Below are positions 7,754 through 14,478 of a stretch of DNA of 33,494 bases, piece by piece. Every line of letters starts with the position of its first letter. The first letter of the stretch is position 1. Under the pieces are notes generated by a model, which worked only from the letters and a program-made list of their open reading frames with translations, was not told where the DNA came from and did not search any database. The DNA comes from CAYLHX01 sp964383675. GTDB taxonomy: Bacteria > Patescibacteriota > Gracilibacteria > UBA1369 > LOWO2-01-FULL-3. Location of the stretch: positions 1 to 33,494 of the forward strand of contig CAYLHX010000015.1 in NCBI GenBank assembly GCA_964383675.1, written 5' to 3'. Both the position numbers and the translations under genes were made by a program.

Positions 7754-7782
7754 ATTATATGCCTTATCAGAAATTTCCTCAA
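7754..7782 (-). promoter_or_regulatory. promoter of lgt with palindrome over the -10
   Basis: On the minus strand TTGAGG (7777-7782), 17 bases, then a perfect TATAAT (7754-7759). The -10 lies inside a perfect inverted repeat AGGCAT-ATA-ATGCCT (7750-7764), a possible operator. The -35 overlaps the stop codon of dapL. The 5' UTR of lgt would be about 75-95 bases. Confidence 0.6.
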
Positions 7783-8990
7783 ATCATTATGTGCTTCAGC
7801 CGCTCTGCCGCCTCTTTCAACTCCTGCATAGTGGGCATCAAGGCGAAACGCACATAGCCGGCCCCCGGGTTTATTCTGCCGGTTGCAATGGCGGAATCAT
7901 CTTCAAAAAGATCACACTCATCGGAAATTAAACTGCCAGGTGTTACCACGATGCCGATTTCCGGATCGAGCAACCTTTTGGCAAATTCCACGTCACTCAT
8001 TCCGGCCGGTACCTTTTGCCAGATATAAAAAGTGGCTTTCGGCCTGCTTACTTCCAAGCCCAAACTTTCAAGAGCCGGCAATAAAATTTCGGCCTTTTGC
8101 TTATAAATTTCACGCATCTCTTGAGCATGACTATCATCACGCAGAGCCATGGCAGCAACGTCCTGAATAAAATCCGGCGTACCGGAATCGATATTGGTTT
8201 TTAGTCTCTTAAATATGTCGATAACCTGTTCATCACCGGCCACGAAGCCGATGCGATAGCCGGTCATATTGTTGCGCTTGCTAAGAGAGTAGAAAGTTAC
8301 AATCCCCTCACGCCCAACCTCCAAAATGGAAATAGGCTTTTGATCATAATAGATATCGATATAACATCCTTCGTCAGCGGCCAAAATAATATTATTCTCA
8401 CGAGCCCACTCGATAAGCCCCTCATAATATTCGCGACTCGCGGTGGCCCCCGTCGGCGAATTCGGATAATTCAGCCACATAATTTTCGCCAACTTGGCAA
8501 TTTCAGCCGGAATAGCGCGGTAATTTATCAAAAAATCGTTTTCCGCCAAGAGAGGCACGAAAAACGGCACGCCCTCGGCAAAAATTGTCCCGGTTTTCAT
8601 CGGTGGATATCCCGGAGAGGGCATAATCACCACATCGCCAGGATTAATAAAGGCCTCCGGAAAATTAAAGATCGCCTCTTTGGAGCCCAAGTTAGAGCAA
8701 ATCTCCTTTTCAGGATCAAGATTTACGCCAAAGCGGCGCTCCATGTATTGCGCCGCCGCCAGGCGAAAGTCCATGCTGCCCACATAACTTGGATAGCCGG
8801 TCGTGGCATGATTTTTGGCGGCATAGCTTAGGGCATCAATTACGAAATCCGGGGTGGGGTCGGAAGGATCGCCCACGCCGAAATCTATTGGTGTGACACC
8901 GGCCTCCTTTAGAGCCGCAACTTTGTCATTAATTTCCTTAAAAGCGTAAGCCGGTATAGATTTTAAACGTTCCGAGGATTGAATGTGCAT
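7779..8990 (-). CDS. dapL: LL-diaminopimelate aminotransferase-like class I/II PLP enzyme
   Basis: 403 residues with fold-type I aminotransferase signatures: GVGDPSDPTPDFV near 38-50, the NYPNSPTGA loop at 174-182, the PLP lysine K238 in SLSKRNNMTGYRIGF, and the substrate arginine in GYVRFALM near the C-terminus. The N-terminus (SSERLKSIPAYAFKEINDKV) resembles the short DapL-type branch. By sequence alone it could be another aspartate-type aminotransferase. As the last gene of a complete lysine operon that lacks dapC/D/E, the assignment as DapL is the best reading. DapL makes LL-diaminopimelate directly from tetrahydrodipicolinate and glutamate. It starts 9 bases after lysA. Confidence 0.8.
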   Translation of the reverse strand: MHIQSSERLKSIPAYAFKEINDKVAALKEAGVTPIDFGVGDPSDPTPDFVIDALSYAAKNHATTGYPSYVGSMDFRLAAAQYMERRFGVNLDPEKEICSNLGSKEAIFNFPEAFINPGDVVIMPSPGYPPMKTGTIFAEGVPFFVPLLAENDFLINYRAIPAEIAKLAKIMWLNYPNSPTGATASREYYEGLIEWARENNIILAADEGCYIDIYYDQKPISILEVGREGIVTFYSLSKRNNMTGYRIGFVAGDEQVIDIFKRLKTNIDSGTPDFIQDVAAMALRDDSHAQEMREIYKQKAEILLPALESLGLEVSRPKATFYIWQKVPAGMSDVEFAKRLLDPEIGIVVTPGSLISDECDLFEDDSAIATGRINPGAGYVRFALMPTMQELKEAAERLKHIMI

Positions 8991-8999
8991 GATAAAACT

Positions 9000-10253
9000 T
9001 TAAAAGATTACTGTTTGATATAGGTCTTCAAGAGTCTCCGCACGGCGGATTTTTCTCAAATCACCGTTTAATTCTAGCAAATATTCGGCATGACGGGGAT
9101 GGCCATTATAATTGTGTCCCATGGCATAGGCATGGCCTCCGCTATTGTGAATTACCACCAAGTCGCCTATCTTGCACTTGGGTAGTTCACGGTCCTTGGC
9201 AAACTGGTCACTGTTTTCACAGATCTGACCAACCACCGACACTTTTTCAAGCTCAGAAGCCGTCTCAACCGCTTTACCATTTTCAAAATTTACTACGGAA
9301 ACATGGTGATAAGCACCATAAATCGAAGGCCTTGGCATGTCATTGGAACTGGCGTTTATACCGATAAACTTCTTATAACTCTCTTTGATCACCTGCACAC
9401 GTCCAATGAGCCAGCCGGCATCCGCCACGATCAAGCGACCGGGTTCGGCCATCAACTGAGGCTCCTTCAGGCCATGTTTGGCACATTGCTCATCGAATAC
9501 CCGCCTAATTTCGCCGGCTACCCTATCCAGATCCAGGGTCTTCTCTTCGGGCCGATAAGGTACGCCAAAGCCGCCACCGATATTCATAAATTCAATCTCA
9601 ATATCCGCCTCCTTTTTAAGTAGTGCCACCACCACCAAAAGTTTCTCTACAACGCCAGCAAAGTACTCCTCCTCGTTCACATTGCTACCGGTCATCATAT
9701 GAATACCAAAACGCTTAACACCGGCTTCACGAGCTTTGCTATAAGCTTCCACGGCCTTTTCATGAGGCACGCCATATTTGGCGTCGGGACCGGCTACCAC
9801 CAGACTTTCCATTGCTCCCGCCCCCACGCCGGGATTTATACGAAAAGAGAGCACCTCCGGCACGCCGATTTGCGGTAAAAATTCCACCATACTTAAATCA
9901 TCCAAATTCAAAATTAAACCCGACTCTTTAGCAATTTTAAGCTCTTCGGCCGGTGTATAATTCCCGGTATACATGCCCTCGGCTCCCAGTTTTTTGCTAA
10001 TCCAGGATTCAGCTTTGCTTGAAGCATCCATACCAAACCCCTCCTCCATGATAATCTTCAAAACCGCCGGATTGGGATTGGTCTTCACGGCAAATAGTGG
10101 ATTAAAGTCTGGAAAATATTTTACAAAAGCACCCTTAAAACGACGACAATTATCACGGATGCGCTTTTCTTCATAGACAAAGAAGGGACTCTCAAACTTT
10201 TCCGCTGCTTCAATTATTTTTTCGCGAGGAAAATAAAGTACGTCTGGATTCAT
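9000..10253 (-). CDS. lysA: diaminopimelate decarboxylase
   Basis: 417 residues, normal for LysA. The PLP lysine is K57 in FAVKTNPNP. Other marks are HMMTGSN, the glycine-rich phosphate loop MNIGGGFGVPY, MAEPGRLIV, the active-site cysteine of the partner subunit in GQICENSDQF, and SGGHAYAMGHNYNGHPRHAE near the end. It decarboxylates meso-diaminopimelate to L-lysine, the last step of the pathway. It begins at the base after the dapA stop codon (no gap), so translation is probably coupled. Confidence 0.93.
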   Translation of the reverse strand: MNPDVLYFPREKIIEAAEKFESPFFVYEEKRIRDNCRRFKGAFVKYFPDFNPLFAVKTNPNPAVLKIIMEEGFGMDASSKAESWISKKLGAEGMYTGNYTPAEELKIAKESGLILNLDDLSMVEFLPQIGVPEVLSFRINPGVGAGAMESLVVAGPDAKYGVPHEKAVEAYSKAREAGVKRFGIHMMTGSNVNEEEYFAGVVEKLLVVVALLKKEADIEIEFMNIGGGFGVPYRPEEKTLDLDRVAGEIRRVFDEQCAKHGLKEPQLMAEPGRLIVADAGWLIGRVQVIKESYKKFIGINASSNDMPRPSIYGAYHHVSVVNFENGKAVETASELEKVSVVGQICENSDQFAKDRELPKCKIGDLVVIHNSGGHAYAMGHNYNGHPRHAEYLLELNGDLRKIRRAETLEDLYQTVIF

Positions 10254-11144
10254 TTAGGTAGAAATTAAATTATAGTTATTAAGTAGTTCATTAAGCCTTT
10301 CACGCGCTTCAGCGCCGGGCGGACACATTGGTAAACGGTAAACAAGTTCGCATAAGCCCATCTTATGTACCGCGTATTTCACCGGAATGGGGTTGGTTTC
10401 AACAAACAAATCTTTGAACAACTTACACAAGTAATCATTTATTTTTTCCGCCTCGGGCATATTACCGGCCAGCGCATATTCCACCAGTTCCGCAACTTTA
10501 TCGGGGACAATATTACTTGCCACGGAGATCACTCCGTCGCCGCCCATTTTGATTAGATCGAGAGTTAAGCCGTCATCGCCGGAAAGTACCGTAAAATCAT
10601 CACTGCGACGATCTATCACCTCCTGCATCTGATTCAAGTCGCCGCTGGCCTCTTTTACTCCAACCACCATTTCATGCTCGGCGATTTCCATTAAGGTGTC
10701 GGTGTCGATATTGATTCCGGTGCGTCCTTTAATGTTATAAACGATCACCGGCAGGCCAACGTCTGCCACCGCCTTAAAATGCTGTTTTAAACCCTCCGTT
10801 GTAGGTTTGTTGTAATAAGGTGATACCACCAGGCAAGCGCCGGCACCGGCAGCCTTAGCGGCCTCGGTGTATCTCACAGCTTCTTTGGTACAGTTGCTGC
10901 CGGTGCCGGCCATCACCACAATATCCTCACCGGCCGCCTCAACCACCAACTCAAAAATTCTTTTATCCTCATCGGCCGTAGTGGTAGGCGACTCGCCGGT
11001 TGTACCCACCGGCACCACCCCTGTCACCCCGGCTTCAATCTGACGCTTCACCAATTTCTTCAGAGCCTCTTCATCCAAACTACCATCCTCCTTGAATGGC
11101 GTAATTAAAGCCGTCCATGTGCCTGCGTATTGTCTTTTAGCCAT
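10254..11144 (-). CDS. dapA: 4-hydroxy-tetrahydrodipicolinate synthase
   Basis: The frame is open up to 11318, but the family start MAKRQYAGTWTALITPF is at the ATG at 11144, giving 296 residues. The upstream stretch would lie inside dapB and is only a shadow. Visible sites are GTTGES (47-52), Y136 and R141 in VYNIKGRTG, and the Schiff-base lysine K164 in VGVKEASGD. It condenses pyruvate with aspartate semialdehyde, the committed step of the DAP branch. The motif normally read as NVPGRT or NVPSRT has Lys in place of Pro here (NIKGRT), while the catalytic residues are kept. It lies 10 bases after dapB. Confidence 0.95.
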   Translation of the reverse strand: MAKRQYAGTWTALITPFKEDGSLDEEALKKLVKRQIEAGVTGVVPVGTTGESPTTTADEDKRIFELVVEAAGEDIVVMAGTGSNCTKEAVRYTEAAKAAGAGACLVVSPYYNKPTTEGLKQHFKAVADVGLPVIVYNIKGRTGINIDTDTLMEIAEHEMVVGVKEASGDLNQMQEVIDRRSDDFTVLSGDDGLTLDLIKMGGDGVISVASNIVPDKVAELVEYALAGNMPEAEKINDYLCKLFKDLFVETNPIPVKYAVHKMGLCELVYRLPMCPPGAEARERLNELLNNYNLIST

Positions 11145-11154
11145 ATTACTGGGG

Positions 11155-11925
11155 TTAAGAATTATTACGAATTGATAAACTATCAGCCAAAAAATCCTCC
11201 ATCTCAAAATATCCCTTCTTCCCATCGAGCCATTCCGCGGCCTTAACCGCACCGAGAGCATAGCCATTCCTACTTCTGGCCGCGTGCGAAATCTTGATAG
11301 TATCAGCAGCCGAATCAAAACCGATCACATGTTCAAAGTTCACTGCGCCTCCTCTCACGGATGAGAAATGTATTTCATTATCTTCACGCCTGCGATCAAG
11401 CTTCTCCTCCACCACCGCTGTTTTTCGCTCAATATTTTTAAGCAAAATCTTTTCCAAAGTTTTTGCCGTTCCCGAAGGAGAATCCGCTTTATTAAAGTGA
11501 TGAATCTCATGTCCCCAGACATCATACTCTTCAAAGTTATCGACCATCTTGGCCGCCGCTTCCACTATTTTAAAGTAGAGATTCACTCCGATGGAAAAAT
11601 TGGAGGACCACAAAAATCCAATTTCACTATCCGCCACAACTTCTTTCACCTCAGAAAGCCGCTCATACCAACCGGTGGCCACGGTTATTAAGTTTGCGCC
11701 AACTTCGGCACAAACTTTCAGATGATCAATTACAAATTCACCTAAAGAGCAATCGATCACCAAGGTCGTATCCGGCGATAACTTTTCAAACACCTCGCCG
11801 GAAAACTCTCGTGCCAAAGCACCTTCATAGTGTGGATCTACTACGTGAACTTCATGTCCACGCTCCAAAGCAACGCGCTGCACCGCTCTCCCCATACCGC
11901 CACAACCAATCAATAAGATATTCAT
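11155..11925 (-). CDS. dapB: 4-hydroxy-tetrahydrodipicolinate reductase
   Basis: 256 residues. The nucleotide-binding loop is GCGGMG (7-12). The catalytic signature EIHHFNKADSPSGTA at 140-154 supplies the His pair (H142/H143) and K146, followed by the SGTA substrate loop. It reduces the DapA product to tetrahydrodipicolinate with NAD(P)H. It follows asd by 11 bases and precedes dapA by 10. No Shine-Dalgarno sequence is visible before its ATG. Confidence 0.95.
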   Translation of the reverse strand: MNILLIGCGGMGRAVQRVALERGHEVHVVDPHYEGALAREFSGEVFEKLSPDTTLVIDCSLGEFVIDHLKVCAEVGANLITVATGWYERLSEVKEVVADSEIGFLWSSNFSIGVNLYFKIVEAAAKMVDNFEEYDVWGHEIHHFNKADSPSGTAKTLEKILLKNIERKTAVVEEKLDRRREDNEIHFSSVRGGAVNFEHVIGFDSAADTIKISHAARSRNGYALGAVKAAEWLDGKKGYFEMEDFLADSLSIRNNS

Positions 11926-11936
11926 ATATGATAAAC

Positions 11937-12932
11937 TTATGCGAATAATTTTGCGATTTCCACCGCATTTAAAGCGGCACCACGTAACAGCTGGTCTCCG
12001 CAGACAAAAAACTCCAGTCCATGCTCACCAAAAACCAGATTCTGACGAATCCTTCCCACCTCAACGGCAAATTTACCGGAGGCGTTAATCGGCATTGGAT
12101 AGGCCTTATTCTCCAAATCATCCACAACTTCCACGCCGGGTGCGGCACTCAAAATCTCTCGCGCTTCCTCGGCCGGAATCGGTTTTTCAGTTTCCACAAC
12201 AATGGACTCACTATGAGCGCGCAAAGTTGGGATGCGCACCGCCGTACAAGAAATCTTTAAACTGTCATCGCCAAATATTTTTTGAGTCTCCCAGGTAACT
12301 TTCATCTCCTCTTTAGTGTAACCGTTATCCTGAAAAGAGTCGATATGTGGAATAAGATTAAAAGCTATTTTATGTGCAAAGACCTCCGGATGCGCTTCAT
12401 GGCCATGAAGAAGGTCGTGAGTTTGTTGAATCAACTCCTGCATTCCTTTGGCTCCGGCTCCTGAAGTGGCCTGGTAGGTACTTACGATCACCTTTTTCAG
12501 CCCAAAATGCTGATGCAAAGGATAAAGAGCCATTGCCGCGATAGCGGTGGTACAATTTGGATTAGCAATCACACCCTTATGATTTTTTGCCATCTCGGAG
12601 TTTATTCCCGGCACCACCAGGGGAGTCTCTTCTTCGTAACGGAAAGCCGACGAATTATCGATCATTAAACAATCAGCCGCCACCACTCTTTCACGCCACT
12701 CTTTGCTAACATCACTTCCGGCGGAAAAAAGCGCGATATCGCTTTCTTTAAAAACTTCCTCGGAAATTGTTTCAATGATGACTTTTCCAAACGGAGTTTC
12801 CACCTCCTGGCCGGCCGAACGTTCTGAGGCCACCAAACGCAATTTACCAACCGGAAATTCCAGGGCCTCAAGACATCTCAGCATCTCCTGCCCCACGGCA
12901 CCGGTAGCTCCGACTATAACAATATTTTTCAT
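11937..12932 (-). CDS. asd: aspartate-semialdehyde dehydrogenase
   Basis: 331 residues. The N-terminus IVGATGAVGQEML is the NADP-binding loop. The catalytic cysteine is C127 in NPNCTT, and the catalytic histidine is in RIPTLRAHSES. The protein reduces aspartyl phosphate to aspartate semialdehyde. Length and motifs are those of the bacterial Asd family. It starts 6 bases after lysC, in the natural pathway order. Confidence 0.95.
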   Translation of the reverse strand: MKNIVIVGATGAVGQEMLRCLEALEFPVGKLRLVASERSAGQEVETPFGKVIIETISEEVFKESDIALFSAGSDVSKEWRERVVAADCLMIDNSSAFRYEEETPLVVPGINSEMAKNHKGVIANPNCTTAIAAMALYPLHQHFGLKKVIVSTYQATSGAGAKGMQELIQQTHDLLHGHEAHPEVFAHKIAFNLIPHIDSFQDNGYTKEEMKVTWETQKIFGDDSLKISCTAVRIPTLRAHSESIVVETEKPIPAEEAREILSAAPGVEVVDDLENKAYPMPINASGKFAVEVGRIRQNLVFGEHGLEFFVCGDQLLRGAALNAVEIAKLFA

Positions 12933-12938
12933 GATTAT

Positions 12939-14258
12939 TTAATTAAAGAATGTGTTAAAAACTTTTTTTACCACCTCCGGCGCCTCCGCCTCTTTTACCA
13001 AAAAGGTGATATTTCTTTTGGAAGCCCCCTGCGAAACCATCATAACGTCATGGTCCGGCAGAGCGGAAAAGAGTTTGCCTAAAATCTCGGAGTTGCCCTT
13101 AATGGCCGCCCCAACCAGGCAAATAATCGCCATCTCTTTGTGCACCGCCACTGTAGCAAATTTTTCCAAATCCTCGATTAGTTTTTCCGCAATACCATTG
13201 TCCACGGTCATAGAAACGCTTACTTCAGAGGTTGAAACCACATCAACGGCCACCTCATGTTTGGCAAAGACCTCAAAAAGCCTGGCCAGAAAACCCTTGG
13301 CTTCCAGCATTCCGGCCGAACACACGTTAATTATGCTGATGCCTTTTTTATATGTCACCGATTTTAAAGTCTCCTCCTCCACGTTGGTGATCACTGTCCC
13401 CGGCGCAGCAGGGTTAAAAGTGTTTAAAATCTTTACCGGAATATTTTTTTCAATCGCCGGTTTGATGGTTTTCGGATGCAGAACCTTTGCTCCGAAATAA
13501 GCCAATTCACCGGCCTCGTTAAAAGATAATTGTTCCAAGACTTTTGCCTCGGCAACCAGTCGCGGATCGGTATTGAAAATGCCATCCACATCGGTCCAAA
13601 TTTCTAGTTCATCGGCCTCAAGCGCGCCTGCCAAAATTGCACCGGTGTAGTCACTGCCACCGCGTCCCAAAGTAATGTATTGACCATTTTCGGCTTGCGC
13701 CACAAAACCGGTGACTACCGGAACAACGCCTTCATTCACCAAAGGTTTTACATAATCCAAAATCGCCTCGTTAGTCTTGGCAAATTCCACATTTCCTTCA
13801 CTGAAGTTGTTATCGGTAAAAACAAACTGGTGGGCATCAAGCTGCTCGGCAAGATGACCGCGGTTCCTTAGCAGGGCGGCCAAAATGGTACTACTTATTC
13901 TTTCACCGAAAGTCATTAGACGATCCAGAGTGCTCAAAGAAAGTTCACCCACATTTCCCACTCCTTCCAGAATTTTTTTCATCTCCGTCCAGTAGGGAGT
14001 TAAATTTATTTTTTCACCCACTCCAAGCTCCTGCATTATTAACTCATGGCGTTCAATAACTTTATCCATTAATCCTTGCCAACTAGCCCTTTCCAAAGCC
14101 AGGCGCCCCAATTCCAGTAGTTGATCTGTGGTCCCACTGGTTGCCGAAACCACCACGACTTTCCCTCCCTCAAGCTTTTCCACGATTTCGGCCACTTGGG
14201 TCATAGACTCGGCCGTTCCCATTGATGTTCCCCCAAATTTTGCTACCGTTAGACTCAT
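12939..14258 (-). CDS. lysC: aspartokinase
   Basis: 439 residues, monofunctional (no homoserine dehydrogenase domain). The kinase domain (about 1-290) has VAKFGGTSMGTAESM at the start, GFVAQAENGQYITLGRGGSDYTGAI, and the catalytic and nucleotide region EIWTDVDGIFNTDPR. Two ACT-like regulatory segments follow (about 305-439, including SVTYKKGISIINVCSAGM and AIICLVGAAIKGNSE), so feedback inhibition by lysine is likely. It phosphorylates aspartate, the first step of the lysine, threonine and methionine routes. As first gene of the operon it sits just after a leader-peptide attenuator, so the whole operon appears to be controlled by amino-acid supply. A weak AGGG lies before the ATG. Confidence 0.95.
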   Translation of the reverse strand: MSLTVAKFGGTSMGTAESMTQVAEIVEKLEGGKVVVVSATSGTTDQLLELGRLALERASWQGLMDKVIERHELIMQELGVGEKINLTPYWTEMKKILEGVGNVGELSLSTLDRLMTFGERISSTILAALLRNRGHLAEQLDAHQFVFTDNNFSEGNVEFAKTNEAILDYVKPLVNEGVVPVVTGFVAQAENGQYITLGRGGSDYTGAILAGALEADELEIWTDVDGIFNTDPRLVAEAKVLEQLSFNEAGELAYFGAKVLHPKTIKPAIEKNIPVKILNTFNPAAPGTVITNVEEETLKSVTYKKGISIINVCSAGMLEAKGFLARLFEVFAKHEVAVDVVSTSEVSVSMTVDNGIAEKLIEDLEKFATVAVHKEMAIICLVGAAIKGNSEILGKLFSALPDHDVMMVSQGASKRNITFLVKEAEAPEVVKKVFNTFFN

Positions 14259-14279
14259 TGCATCCCTGGTTAAGATAAT

Positions 14280-14302
14280 AAAAAACCGCTCCTTTCGAGC
14301 GG
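14280..14302 (-). terminator. intrinsic terminator in the lysC leader (attenuator)
   Basis: On the minus strand CCGCTC (14297-14302), a 5-base loop GAAAG, then GAGCGG (14286-14291), followed by six T (14280-14285). It ends 21 bases before the lysC ATG and after the leader peptide, so it can only act as a conditional stop for the operon. Confidence 0.85.
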
Positions 14303-14356
14303 GGTGGATTCTTGCAGCAACTAAGATACAAAGAATTACATCCGCTCAGAGCGAAT
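14286..14356 (-). promoter_or_regulatory. alternative RNA pairings of the lysC attenuator
   Basis: Four segments in minus-strand order. Segment 1, AUUCGCU (14350-14356), can pair with segment 2, AGCGGAU (about 14340-14346), as a protector hairpin. Segment 2 read as GAGCGG (14342-14347) can instead pair with segment 3, CCGCUC (14297-14302), with inner support from AUUCUUUG (14329-14336) pairing with CAAGAAU (14308-14314) apart from one bulged U. This is an antiterminator. Segment 3 pairs with segment 4 (14286-14291) as the terminator. A ribosome halted on the lysine codons would cover segment 1 and favour 2:3; one reaching the stop codon would cover segment 2 and favour 3:4. Pairings are seen; the mechanism is inferred from classical attenuators. 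Confidence 0.7.
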
Positions 14357-14395
14357 CTTCTTTGTCTTCTTGATTGTTACAATAAATTTGTACAT
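14336..14395 (-). CDS. leader peptide of the lysine operon
   Basis: A 19-codon frame, MYKFIVTIKKTKKIRSERM, ends in TAA. Five codons are Lys (K3, K9, K10, K12, K13), two are Thr and three are Ile, all aspartate-family amino acids. It begins about 20 bases downstream of the -10 box of a strong promoter and ends 34 bases before the terminator stem. The lysine cluster lies just 5' of the segment that can form the protector hairpin, as attenuation requires. The peptide itself probably has no function; its translation is the sensor. No Shine-Dalgarno sequence is visible. Coding use has not been shown, but codon content, position and RNA pairings agree. Confidence 0.75.
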   Translation of the reverse strand: MYKFIVTIKKTKKIRSERM

Positions 14396-14417
14396 TTAAA
14401 AACGATTTACGCACCTG

Positions 14418-14445
14418 ATTTTATCCTAAAAACGACCATTGTCAA
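14418..14445 (-). promoter_or_regulatory. promoter of the lysine operon
   Basis: On the minus strand a consensus TTGACA (14440-14445), 16 bases, then TAAAAT (14418-14423). Transcription would start near 14411, about 15 bases before the leader peptide ATG. The -35 box directly follows the T run of the terminator of the upstream gene. Confidence 0.8.
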
Positions 14446-14478
14446 ACAAAAAGGCACCGCTTAATTAAGCAGTGCCTT
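14446..14478 (-). terminator. intrinsic terminator of the SLH-ankyrin gene
   Basis: On the minus strand AAGGCAC-T-GCTT-AATT-AAGC-G-GTGCCTT followed by a T run. The stop codon of the gene lies in the loop region. It insulates the lysine-operon promoter that begins at its end. Confidence 0.85.

Noticed and set aside
8340..8831. 163-residue plus-strand frame opposite dapL
   Set aside because: Shadow of a clearly conserved minus-strand aminotransferase; no family features.
11145..11318. Longer dapA reading starting at 11318
   Set aside because: The extra 58 residues overlap dapB in another frame and have no DapA similarity; the family start is MAKRQYAGTW at 11144.
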